Shown here in pieces: positions 18,372-26,023 of a stretch of DNA of 43,487 nucleotides (position 1 is its first letter; each line of letters begins with the position of its first letter). Below the pieces are notes generated by a model. It had not been told where the DNA came from. It saw only the letters and a program-made list of their open reading frames with translations, and did no database searches. Both the position numbers and the translations under genes were made by a program. The DNA comes from Polaribacter sp. IC066 (GTDB lineage: Bacteria; Bacteroidota; Bacteroidia; Flavobacteriales; Flavobacteriaceae): contig NZ_VORR01000036.1 of assembly GCF_007997085.1 (NCBI RefSeq), forward strand, positions 1 to 43,487, given 5' to 3'.

Positions 18372-18406
18372 AAAAACCATCAAAATATTCTTTTTTGATG
18401 GTTTTT
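18372..18406 (+). terminator. sbtA terminator
   Basis: AAAAACCATCAAAA and its complement TTTTGATGGTTTTT form a 14-bp stem around a short loop, with T-rich 3' and A-rich 5' flanks, 27 bp after the sbtA stop. It could work in both directions. Confidence 0.85.
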
Positions 18407-18425
18407 GTTTGTGCCTATTGTTGTT

Positions 18426-18485
18426 TTTTTCTAAATCTAGGGTAAAAATATCATCTAAATGTGCGGCGCTAACTATGGAAACTTT
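18426..18485 (-). pseudogene. Duplicated 3' end of carbonic anhydrase gene
   Basis: Sixty bases align with the end of the carbonic anhydrase gene at 20466-20525 in the same orientation, with about eight mismatches; the central 34 bases are identical. The frame is kept: it reads KVSIVSAAHLDDIFTLDLEK against KVSMDSTAHLDDIFTLDLEK in the intact gene. The stop codon is not kept. It marks the left border of the insert that splits the carbon locus. Confidence 0.85.
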
Positions 18486-19080
18486 TCAATTTTAGAAAAA
18501 AAAGAAATTTTAAATTGTTCAACCATTCTCTAACTCATAAAATACCATGTGGGAATTTTGAAAATACAGAATTGTAAATTTGAGAATCTACACAAACTAA
18601 AAAAACAAAATTGCAAAATTATTACTTAAACACTAAAACTAGATTCAAATTATGAATTTTTGAAAATAAAAAACATTAACATCCGACAAAAACTTAAGAT
18701 CGCTTTGCTTCAAGATATAAGATGCAAGAGTTAATTCGTAAATATTTGAATATTAGAACTAATTGATTTTTATAGCTGATAACAAAATTGAAAATAGTTT
18801 TTAGAGTTTTAGTAAGGTGTCATATTCTAAAACTACTCTAATCTGTTACTTAAATTACTAAAACCTATATTCAGAAAATTTTTACCGAACAGTAATGAAT
18901 AAAAAAATAAGATTTATTAAAAAAAAACACTATTTCTTTAAAAGTATATAAATTTTTATAAACTGGTTATTTCTCTTTCTAATACCTTGAAAATAAAAAT
19001 ATAACACCTTACGACGCTATTATTTTTGTATCTTCTATTAAATCTTTAGATGAACCAAATATTGAGGAGAATAAAGATTA

Positions 19081-19776
19081 ATGAATAAGAATAATGATGC
19101 TACAGAAGATACAATAATTGTCTTTAAAGATGAGTATGATGTTAATGATATGACATGTTCAGGGTATACTTTATTAAATGGTAATTTAAATTACGAAGAA
19201 GTTATTGATGAGGATTATGCTTGGGATAATGATGTTTGGGTTATTGGAGAAGCTGAATTTTTAAATCAAAAACTTGTTAAATTTGTCGATGAAAACCCAA
19301 ATAGTGGAGGTACTCGTCCAAATACAAGTTTAACAAGATTAGAGGGGAGAGCTGAATATGGTGGAATAATTCAAATCACAGACAGAGGTGCTGTTGAACC
19401 TTGGTTTAATGGTAAATTTGAGATTAAATATATTGTTTTTTCAGCTACAGGTGCAAAAATTAAAGAATAAGCATTCGGAAGGACAAAAAGAAAACATTTT
19501 TAAAATAATAAATGGGTAGATTATAATGATTTTATAGCAAATTGGAATACTTCAAATATTGGTAATTTTATGATTTAAGCATGGGTTGAAAGAGATAGAG
19601 GACGCTCAATAACAATATCTCAATCATTTCCTGCCCCTTGTACTGGCTGTCCTTCTACTTCAGTTTCATATACTGTTGGAAAACGTGACGAAACTTTAGG
19701 TCAATCAATTGTTCAGTTTAGGGATAATTTAAATCAAATTTATGGTATTTCCTATTCAAATTTTAAACGAAAGTAA
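19081..19776 (+). pseudogene. Decayed gene of unknown function
   Basis: An open stretch of 129 codons (19081-19470) begins MNKNNDATEDTI and ends SATGAKIKE. In the same frame the reading continues past stops at about 19468, 19498 and 19576 to a final stop at 19774. Between these stops the translation still looks like protein (WVDYNDFIANWNTSN; RGRSITISQSFPAPCTGC; DETLGQSIVQFRDNL), so this is best read as one gene of about 230 codons that has collected stops. The first 129 codons could still be expressed as a short acidic protein; GAGGAG lies ahead of the ATG. No family is recognised. Its end overlaps the start of the next open frame. Confidence 0.55.
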
Positions 19777-20380
19777 AAATTTTTTTTTCTTTTCATTTTT
19801 TTTATATAGTACGTTTTTATTTTCTCAAGAAAATCTTCAACTTGAGTTAAATATTTTGTCAAGTAGACATGGTACTGGCGATTTAAATGGAATTAGTTTT
19901 TCTAGTAATTACATTAAACCAATTAAAAAAAATTTAAGCTATTTAATTACTATAGGAGGATCTACTCATCAAGGTAAAAACGAATTGATATATAATTTGA
20001 ATGGAAAAGACATTGATGGTTCTATTTTATATACAACATCTGGTATACAATTAGGATTTGGACTAGATTATAATTTGATTAAAATTAAAAAACATAAATT
20101 TAATGTTAGACTAATACCATTTATTAGATATCAAAGTACTTCGATACCTGATGTAAGTACAATTTTATATCCGCCGATAACAGAATTACCTTTACCTGTT
20201 ATTTATTTTGAACAATTTAGACCATCAGAAACTATAGCTGCTGGTTTGGAAAGTAATTTAATTTACAACCTTACATTATTTAATACTGTATCTTTAAACT
20301 TAATAGCAAGTTTTCAGTTTGACACAAATGGGGATACTTTAAGAGGATTAGGAATTGGATTAGTTAAAACTTTTAACTAA
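19742..20380 (+). CDS. Putative exported beta-barrel-like protein
   Basis: A 212-residue protein of unknown function. After about 12 residues it has a hydrophobic, Phe-rich signal peptide ending FLFSQ, then short alternating strands with Gly and aromatic residues (LSYLITIGGSTHQGK, GIQLGFGLDYNL, TVSLNLIASFQF, GLGIGLVKTFN), typical of a small outer-membrane barrel. The final residue pattern ends near a Phe, as in many barrel proteins. The start is uncertain: ATG 19742 adds residues ahead of the signal sequence and overlaps the decayed gene. A hairpin terminator follows 16 bp after the stop. Part of the accessory insert. Confidence 0.6.
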   Translation: MVFPIQILNESKNFFFFSFFLYSTFLFSQENLQLELNILSSRHGTGDLNGISFSSNYIKPIKKNLSYLITIGGSTHQGKNELIYNLNGKDIDGSILYTTSGIQLGFGLDYNLIKIKKHKFNVRLIPFIRYQSTSIPDVSTILYPPITELPLPVIYFEQFRPSETIAAGLESNLIYNLTLFNTVSLNLIASFQFDTNGDTLRGLGIGLVKTFN

Positions 20381-20396
20381 AGAAAAAAGATTTACA

Positions 20397-20423
20397 AAAA
20401 CCACCTTAAATAAAGGTGGTTTT
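20397..20423 (+). terminator. Terminator after the 212-residue gene
   Basis: AAAACCACCTT-AAATA-AAGGTGGTTTT is a perfect 11-bp stem followed by CTTTTTA. It lies between two convergent genes and may also serve the carbonic anhydrase transcript from the other strand. Confidence 0.85.
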
Positions 20424-20459
20424 CTTTTTAAAACTAAAAATATATGAATTATTTTGGTG

Positions 20460-21107
20460 TTACTTCTTTTCTAAATCTAGGGTAAAAATATCATCTAAAT
20501 GTGCCGTACTATCCATAGATACTTTTAAATCTTTAATAATACCGTCATTTAAACCATATACCCAACCGTGAATTTCTAATCCAGTATCATCTATCCAAGC
20601 TTGCTGTATGATCGATGTTTTTGCTAAATCATACACCTGTGCTTTTACGTTTAATTCTACTAACCTGTCAAAACGCTTTTGATCATCTTTAATGTTTCTT
20701 AATTCTGTAATATTGTTTTTATAAACTTCTTTAATGTTTCTAATCCATTTATTGATCAACCCTAAAGATTTGTTTTGCATGGCAGCTTGTACACCACCGC
20801 AGCCATAATGACCGCAAACAATAACATGTTTTACTTGCAAAGAATTTACAGCGTAGTCTAATACGCTTAACATATTCATATCGGTATGAACTACCATATT
20901 CGCAATATTTCTATGTACAAACATTTCTCCAGGAAAGGTTCCTGTTATTTGATTTGCGGGTACTCGGCTATCTGCGCAGCCAATCCATAAAACGGGTGGT
21001 TTCTGACCTTTAGAGAGTTCTTCGAAAAAGGTGGGATCTTGGTCAATTTTTTTCTTAACCCAGTCTTTGTTGTTTTGTAATAACTGATGGTAATAGGTGT
21101 TTTTCAT
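20460..21107 (-). CDS. Beta-class carbonic anhydrase
   Basis: Interconverts CO2 and bicarbonate. The 215-residue protein has the beta-class zinc ligands C44, H100 and C103 (in GCADSRVP and HYGCGGV) and the Asp46/Arg48 dyad. I place the start at ATG 21107 (MKNTYYHQLL); an upstream in-frame start at 21164 would overlap the SulP gene and add 19 atypical residues. It follows the SulP gene after 14 bp on the same strand, so the two form an operon, as in other marine bacteria where SulP/BicA-type transporters pair with carbonic anhydrase. No signal peptide: cytoplasmic. The 3' end is present a second time at 18426-18485. Confidence 0.95.
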   Translation of the reverse strand: MKNTYYHQLLQNNKDWVKKKIDQDPTFFEELSKGQKPPVLWIGCADSRVPANQITGTFPGEMFVHRNIANMVVHTDMNMLSVLDYAVNSLQVKHVIVCGHYGCGGVQAAMQNKSLGLINKWIRNIKEVYKNNITELRNIKDDQKRFDRLVELNVKAQVYDLAKTSIIQQAWIDDTGLEIHGWVYGLNDGIIKDLKVSMDSTAHLDDIFTLDLEKK

Positions 21108-21121
21108 GATATTTTGTTTTT

Positions 21122-22984
21122 TTAAGATTTGTCTTTTATATTTTGTTGTACCCATATAACACATTCATCGAAGGTTTTAAAGATGTGTTCAGTGGGTATA
21201 AAATCTGGAATAATATCAATACGTTCCATCATATATCTAGGTTGATGCAATAGGTTTACAAATAAAACCTCAATGTTTTTTGCTTTTAAATCTAACAACA
21301 TATCCTCCATGGCATACAAACCAGATTGATCCATATATTGCATTCTTCCTAAACGAATAATAACAATATTCGCGGTTTCTGGTATTTGTTGAGATAAGCG
21401 CTGAAAATCGCTGGTAGAGCCAAAGAATAAAGGTCCTTTTATGTGCTTTATAAATACTTCTTGTTTTAAAGTATTCGGAAAACCTTTTTCATCGGGCCAA
21501 GATTCTTCGTCTAAAATTGTAACGAGACTTCTTTTAGCAGTTAAATCTCCAATTTTTTTCATGAACATTAAAGAGGCAATGATAAGACCGATGCCTACTG
21601 CGTAAATTAGATCCCAAAAAGTAGAAAGTCCTAAAACGATCAACATAATTAAAACTTCTGAACTTACTTTTAGAAAACCAATTTTTAAGTCTTTTGGTAA
21701 ATACGGAATTGCCTTTAAACCTTTATAATCCATTACACCAATACCTACCGTAATTAAAATACCTGCTAAAACGGCCGCGGGAATTTTTGAGGCGATAGGG
21801 CCTAATAATAACATAACGATTAACAGCATGATACCTGCAATCATTCCTGAAAGTTTTGTTTTACCACCAGCATTGATATTTACCACCGTTCTTATCGTAG
21901 CGCCGGCTCCCGGGATACCACCAAATATTGCGGCAATACTATTTCCGATTCCTTGCCCCACTAATTCTTTATTAGGTTTGTGTTTGGTCTTCGTCATATT
22001 ATCTGCAACAACACTGGTCAATAAAGAATCGATAGCTCCTAAAAGGGATAATGTTAATGCCGTAAAGATGTAAGGAGTAATACTAGAAAAACTAAACCCA
22101 GTAAATATTTCCCATTTAGGGATCGGGATTCCTCCAGGAATTTCTTGTATAGCTCTATAATCGAGCCCGAAGCCGACGGCAATTCCAGACATGACAATTA
22201 AGGCGACTAAAGTACTGGGGACTGCCGTTGTAATTCTTTTAAAACCATAAATAATAAATACAGTACCCAAAGCTAATAGTAATTCTAGCCAATTAATATT
22301 TTGCAAAGCTCTTGGCAAAACCCTTAGGGCACCAATGGTACCAGCGGCACTTTTAGAAGCTAATATTTCAGATTCTAATTGAATGTCTCCGGGTGTAATT
22401 TTCTTTGCTCTTTGAATGGTTTCTGCAAAATTTTCTAAAACTAAAATCTTTTCGCCAGCTTCTTCTTTCAATATGTTTTTTAGAATTACTTCTTCGGCTT
22501 GAGGCTTAAATTGATTCACAAATTCTATATCTTCTTTTGGGTAATAGCCTAAAGAAGGCAGTATTTGAGTTAGTAAAATAATAACCCCAATAGCTGTCAT
22601 AAAACCAGAAACAACAGGATATGGAATATATCTAATATATTTTCCCAAACCCATGAGACCAAAACCAATTTGGAATAATCCTGCCAATAAAAAAACAGTT
22701 AAAATGGCTGGTAAAGCTTTGGTAACATCGCCATCATTAGCGGCAATAATACCCGCAATAACAATCATACTTACGGCGGTCATTGGTGCTGTTGGTCCAG
22801 ATATTTGCGTACTAGTTCCGCCAAAAAGTGCGGCAAAAAAACTAATAAAAATAGCACCGTATAAACCAGCGCTCGGTCCTAAACCAGAAGAGACTCCGAA
22901 AGCCAAAGCTAAAGGCAGTGCTACGATACCAGCAGTAATTCCACCAAAGGCATCGCCTTTAAGGTTAGAAAAAAAATTTTTCAT
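21122..22984 (-). CDS. SulP-family anion (bicarbonate) transporter
   Basis: A 620-residue inner-membrane transporter with the SulP core (ALPLALAFGVSSGLGPSAGL, FGGTSTQISGPTAPMT) and a C-terminal STAS domain (about 508-615, with MQYMDQSGLYAMEDML). SulP proteins carry sulfate, bicarbonate or other anions; pairing with carbonic anhydrase and the nearby SbtA makes bicarbonate (BicA-like) the best guess. Unusually, a largely hydrophilic stretch of about 85 residues (145-230) with many Glu and Lys lies between membrane segments. The start is ATG 22984. The leader has an 8-bp hairpin (23008-23030). Confidence 0.93.
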   Translation of the reverse strand: MKNFFSNLKGDAFGGITAGIVALPLALAFGVSSGLGPSAGLYGAIFISFFAALFGGTSTQISGPTAPMTAVSMIVIAGIIAANDGDVTKALPAILTVFLLAGLFQIGFGLMGLGKYIRYIPYPVVSGFMTAIGVIILLTQILPSLGYYPKEDIEFVNQFKPQAEEVILKNILKEEAGEKILVLENFAETIQRAKKITPGDIQLESEILASKSAAGTIGALRVLPRALQNINWLELLLALGTVFIIYGFKRITTAVPSTLVALIVMSGIAVGFGLDYRAIQEIPGGIPIPKWEIFTGFSFSSITPYIFTALTLSLLGAIDSLLTSVVADNMTKTKHKPNKELVGQGIGNSIAAIFGGIPGAGATIRTVVNINAGGKTKLSGMIAGIMLLIVMLLLGPIASKIPAAVLAGILITVGIGVMDYKGLKAIPYLPKDLKIGFLKVSSEVLIMLIVLGLSTFWDLIYAVGIGLIIASLMFMKKIGDLTAKRSLVTILDEESWPDEKGFPNTLKQEVFIKHIKGPLFFGSTSDFQRLSQQIPETANIVIIRLGRMQYMDQSGLYAMEDMLLDLKAKNIEVLFVNLLHQPRYMMERIDIIPDFIPTEHIFKTFDECVIWVQQNIKDKS

Positions 22985-23007
22985 AATTGATTGGTTGATT
23001 TTTTTTT

Positions 23008-23030
23008 CTTGTCACGATAAAAGTGACAAG
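23008..23030 (-). promoter_or_regulatory. Hairpin in the SulP leader
   Basis: CTTGTCAC-GATAAAA-GTGACAAG is a perfect 8-bp inverted repeat ending 24 bp upstream of the SulP ATG, followed on the minus strand by an A-rich run. It may be an RNA hairpin affecting translation or a protein-binding palindrome. Confidence 0.5.
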
Positions 23031-23280
23031 ATTTTAAAGGTTTAAGTAAAAACTCACTTGTTTGTACTATTGAATCCTATATTAAAAAGAGGGCCTATTT
23101 GTTATGGATACAATACTAGGTATTGTGCTAGTAAATAACAGCGGCTTTGTACCTTCTATTCGCAAAAATAAATATAGAAAAAATGTTTATCGTACTATTT
23201 GAGTTTTTCAAGATACTAAGATACAAGGAATTTAATCAATAGCCGAAAACTCTAAAGTAATTTAAAGTATTAAGAGAGAG
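23031..23280. promoter_or_regulatory. Upstream region of SulP with palindrome
   Basis: Part of the 365-bp gap between SulP and batE; no gene is seen. It holds the inverted repeat ACAATAC-TAG-GTATTGT (23110-23126), a possible operator, and a minus-strand TATTTTTG box (23163-23170) that could be the SulP promoter, giving a leader of about 170 nt. Confidence 0.4.
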
Positions 23281-23313
23281 AATAAGACTTAAAACGGTAT
23301 TTTAAGTCTTATT
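23281..23313 (-). terminator. bat operon terminator
   Basis: A perfect 14-bp stem, AATAAGACTTAAAA with its complement, around a 5-nt loop, 37 bp past the batE stop. The T-run is short, but the stem is strong for this AT-rich genome. Confidence 0.75.
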
Positions 23314-23349
23314 TTACGGATAATTGGTTAGGTAATTGGTTGGTTTTTT

Positions 23350-24099
23350 TTAAAGTTCTTTAATCTCTTCAGCAATAATCCATCCTAATTTGCCATCTGC
23401 TAGTTTAATTTTTTTCCAGTCGTCTACAAGATCTAAAACCACAACTTTAGTGCCTTCATGCAAGGTAAATACTTCTTCAGAATTTAAAGTTGGCGCGTTT
23501 CTTACGGCAGTTTTTTCTGCAAAAACAATGGCTACCTTATTGTTCTTGGAAAAAGTATATTGATTATAAGTAATTAAAAAAGAGAAGATTAAAAGTATAA
23601 AACTAAAAATACTGGTGATAAAATAAAAGCGCTTTTTTGATGGAGAATCTGCAAAATAGAAAAGTAAAAACAATAAACTTCCTAAAAAAGAGCAAATAAT
23701 AATTACAATTGCCCATTGATTATAAGAGAGTTTTTGTAACCAATTTTCATGAAACTTCTGAAATACTGTTTTAGGTATTTCTTCAATATTATCTAACGCT
23801 AAACGTTTTGCAAAAACTAAATTATTTTTTACATCTTCGTTTAAAGGATTATTTTTTAAAGCTTTTTCATAATAGTAGATAGATGGGCCTACCTTATTTA
23901 ATTTATAATAAGAATTGCCCAAATTATAGTATAATTCAGACGAAAGCATTCCTTGAGCTTCTATTTTTTTATATAATTCAATAGCCTCTTCAATTTTCTC
24001 GTTTTTATATAAATCATTGGCTTCCTTAAAAAGTTGTTCTGTGTTTTGACCCAGTAAAGAGTTTGCAACTATGAGTAATAAAAAAAATATTTTTTTCAT
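23350..24099 (-). CDS. batE: BatE: TPR protein with SH3-like domain
   Basis: A 249-residue exported membrane protein, last gene of the Bat locus. It has a signal peptide (MKKIFFLLLIVANSLLGQ), two or three TPR units (EQLFKEANDLYKNEKIEEAI; YYNLGNSYYKLNKVGPSIY), two membrane helices at about 130-175, and a C-terminal bacterial SH3-like domain (VRNAPTLNSEEVFTLHEGTKV ... WKKIKLADGKLGWI). Bat proteins are linked to oxygen tolerance in Bacteroides and to envelope stress in general; mechanism unclear. It begins one base after the batD stop, so translation is coupled, and ends before a strong hairpin. Confidence 0.9.
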   Translation of the reverse strand: MKKIFFLLLIVANSLLGQNTEQLFKEANDLYKNEKIEEAIELYKKIEAQGMLSSELYYNLGNSYYKLNKVGPSIYYYEKALKNNPLNEDVKNNLVFAKRLALDNIEEIPKTVFQKFHENWLQKLSYNQWAIVIIICSFLGSLLFLLFYFADSPSKKRFYFITSIFSFILLIFSFLITYNQYTFSKNNKVAIVFAEKTAVRNAPTLNSEEVFTLHEGTKVVVLDLVDDWKKIKLADGKLGWIIAEEIKEL

Positions 24100-24100
24100 T

Positions 24101-25861
24101 TTATAATTGTTTATCTAGTTCAACGATTACTTGTTTTGCTCTCTCAAATTCTGCTTTCATTTCTGTGTCAGTTATAGGCGTGTAACGTGCAAAATCAGAA
24201 GCTTTTAATACATCCATAAACTGCTCTATAGTTGTTTCGCTTACATTTCTATTCTGAAGTATTTTGGTAATATTTTCTTTGCTAATATCCGCGATTTCTA
24301 CAGTCAGTTTTGCTTTTAAATAATTATGCAAAGCTCTTTCTAAAGCTTCATAAAAAGCTTCTTTTTTACCCAATTGTTTTTGTGCTTCAGATAAATATTT
24401 TTTGGCTAATCGTTCTGCTTTTCGCTGTTTTGTTCCGATAACATCATTATTGCGTTTCTCATTATTTTTAGCAATTATAATGCCTACCGGGATTAAGACT
24501 AAAGGAAGTAATAGCAAAATATAAAATGAGTTTGATTTGTAAAAATCAGTGGTCTCTTTTGATACAAATGCTGTTGTAGTTTGAATGTATCTAAAGTTTT
24601 TACCTGTTGAAACTACATTTTGTTTTGCTACTGTATTGGCATCTTTGGTTATTAATTGTTTGCCTTCTGTTACATCAACAAATAAATCATTGGTAGAAAT
24701 TGTGGCATATTTTTCTGTTTTGGGGTTAAAGTAAGAAAAAGAGACACTCGGTATTTTATATTTTCCTTTGTATTGAGGCACAACGGTATAAATATCTGTT
24801 ACCGATCCCGTTAATCCGTCAGTGGCAACCCTTACTTTTTCTTTTCTTTCTGGTTGATATTTTTCTAATTCAGATGGTGTTTTCACGGTAGGTAATTCAA
24901 ATAATTTTAAATTCCCTTTTCCTGAAACTGCCACTTTAATTTGTGATGATTCGTTTGCTTTTAAAATATCCTTACTCAAAGAAACATCAAAGTTAAACTG
25001 ACCAACAGCACCTGCAAAATCTTCTGGTTTTTGACTGATAGGTAACCCTTTAGGATTTATAACTTTTTTGGCAGATGCAAATTCTTTTCGAATGTTTTTG
25101 GTAATTACATTTCCAAAAAAATCAGCTCTTCCAGTAGGAACCCCAATAACAATATCCATCTTCATAGGATCTAATGTTAATTTTCCTGTTTTTGTAGGAA
25201 TTAACAATGCTTTTTGAAGTACAATATATCTATAATTTTCTCCATTGTATTCTCCCATTTTTACAGGAAAACCATTTATTTTAATTTCTTGATTCCAGAA
25301 TCCGTTATATTTAGGAGCCTCTGTAACAGAAGTATCATAAACGCTCACGTTTTCGCTTACATACAATCGGTATTCTACATAAATTCCTTCACCTACATAC
25401 GGTTGAGATTTAGAAATTTCTGCAATTAAATGGATGTTTTGTTGAGCAATATAATCTGGATCGTTTGGGTTTTCAGGGATGTCAATCGGGTCTAGAACAA
25501 TAATCTTTACCATTTTAGAATCTATGGCAGTGCCATTGATGTAAATGCTTGCCGGATCAATAATAAGTTCTCCCTTTCTTTTTGGGGTAAGTATATAGGT
25601 GTAAGATTGAGAAAAACTTACTTTTCCGTTAATCCAGGACTGACTTACAGATTGGCTAGGACCTTGTATAACTTTAAAGTTACTGAATTTTGGAGGTGTA
25701 AAGTTATCTGCACCTTGCTTGTTTATAGAAAATTCAACTCTTAATCGCTGATTAAGACCAAGTTTATTTTTACTAACAGTTACTTCGAGCACTGGTTGCT
25801 GCGCTGCCACAGAAAGTGTTAGTATACTTATAAATATTGATATGTAAAATTTCAACTTCAT
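24101..25861 (-). CDS. batD: BatD family protein
   Basis: A 586-residue BatD-family protein: signal peptide (1-20, ending SVAAQQ), long beta-rich periplasmic region (about 21-440) with family motifs such as NKLGLNQRLRVEFSIN, GPSQSVSQSWINGK and ISTNDLFVDV, one membrane helix (about 447-465), and a cytoplasmic helical C-terminus (KAERLAKKYLSEAQKQLGKK ... ALHNYLKAKL). The length is normal. It lies between batC and batE. A good internal promoter (25977-26006) sits in the 162-bp gap upstream, so batD and batE may also be transcribed on their own. Confidence 0.93.
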   Translation of the reverse strand: MKLKFYISIFISILTLSVAAQQPVLEVTVSKNKLGLNQRLRVEFSINKQGADNFTPPKFSNFKVIQGPSQSVSQSWINGKVSFSQSYTYILTPKRKGELIIDPASIYINGTAIDSKMVKIIVLDPIDIPENPNDPDYIAQQNIHLIAEISKSQPYVGEGIYVEYRLYVSENVSVYDTSVTEAPKYNGFWNQEIKINGFPVKMGEYNGENYRYIVLQKALLIPTKTGKLTLDPMKMDIVIGVPTGRADFFGNVITKNIRKEFASAKKVINPKGLPISQKPEDFAGAVGQFNFDVSLSKDILKANESSQIKVAVSGKGNLKLFELPTVKTPSELEKYQPERKEKVRVATDGLTGSVTDIYTVVPQYKGKYKIPSVSFSYFNPKTEKYATISTNDLFVDVTEGKQLITKDANTVAKQNVVSTGKNFRYIQTTTAFVSKETTDFYKSNSFYILLLLPLVLIPVGIIIAKNNEKRNNDVIGTKQRKAERLAKKYLSEAQKQLGKKEAFYEALERALHNYLKAKLTVEIADISKENITKILQNRNVSETTIEQFMDVLKASDFARYTPITDTEMKAEFERAKQVIVELDKQL

Positions 25862-25976
25862 ATTGGCTTCTCTTATTCTTTTTCTTTCGACTACTTTTAA
25901 TATGAGCTATGTAAGTAACTATTTTACTACATTTTATTTCATTTTATTTGCTTTTCTAGTGTTAGAAAATAAACTT

Positions 25977-26006
25977 CAAAAGTATGATTTTTCTACGCTT
26001 TACAAA
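25977..26006 (-). promoter_or_regulatory. Internal promoter for batDE
   Basis: The minus strand reads TTTG, 18 bases, then TACTTTTG. Both elements match the Bacteroidota -33/-7 consensus with a normal spacer. It lies in the only sizeable gap of the distal bat genes, about 115 bp upstream of the batD start. Confidence 0.6.
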
Positions 26007-26023
26007 GAATTAAACAGAGGGTT

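Larger units (their letters stand above)
18345..19080. other. Gene-poor left part of the accessory insert
   Basis: 736 bp without an intact gene. It holds the sbtA terminator (18372-18406), the carbonic anhydrase tail remnant (18426-18485), then about 500 bp of very AT-rich sequence in which I see no gene. At 18983-19081 a stop-free frame ends ...DEPNIEENKD with gene-like codon use but no start; it may be the end of a decayed gene just ahead of the next open frame. Confidence 0.6.

Noticed and set aside
21108..21164. N-terminal extension of the carbonic anhydrase
   Set aside because: It would overlap the SulP gene and add 19 residues unlike the family; ATG 21107 gives a normal start.
23321..23343. 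Tandem TAATTGGTTAGG / TAATTGGTTGG
   Set aside because: Only two short copies next to the bat terminator; too little to call a repeat element.
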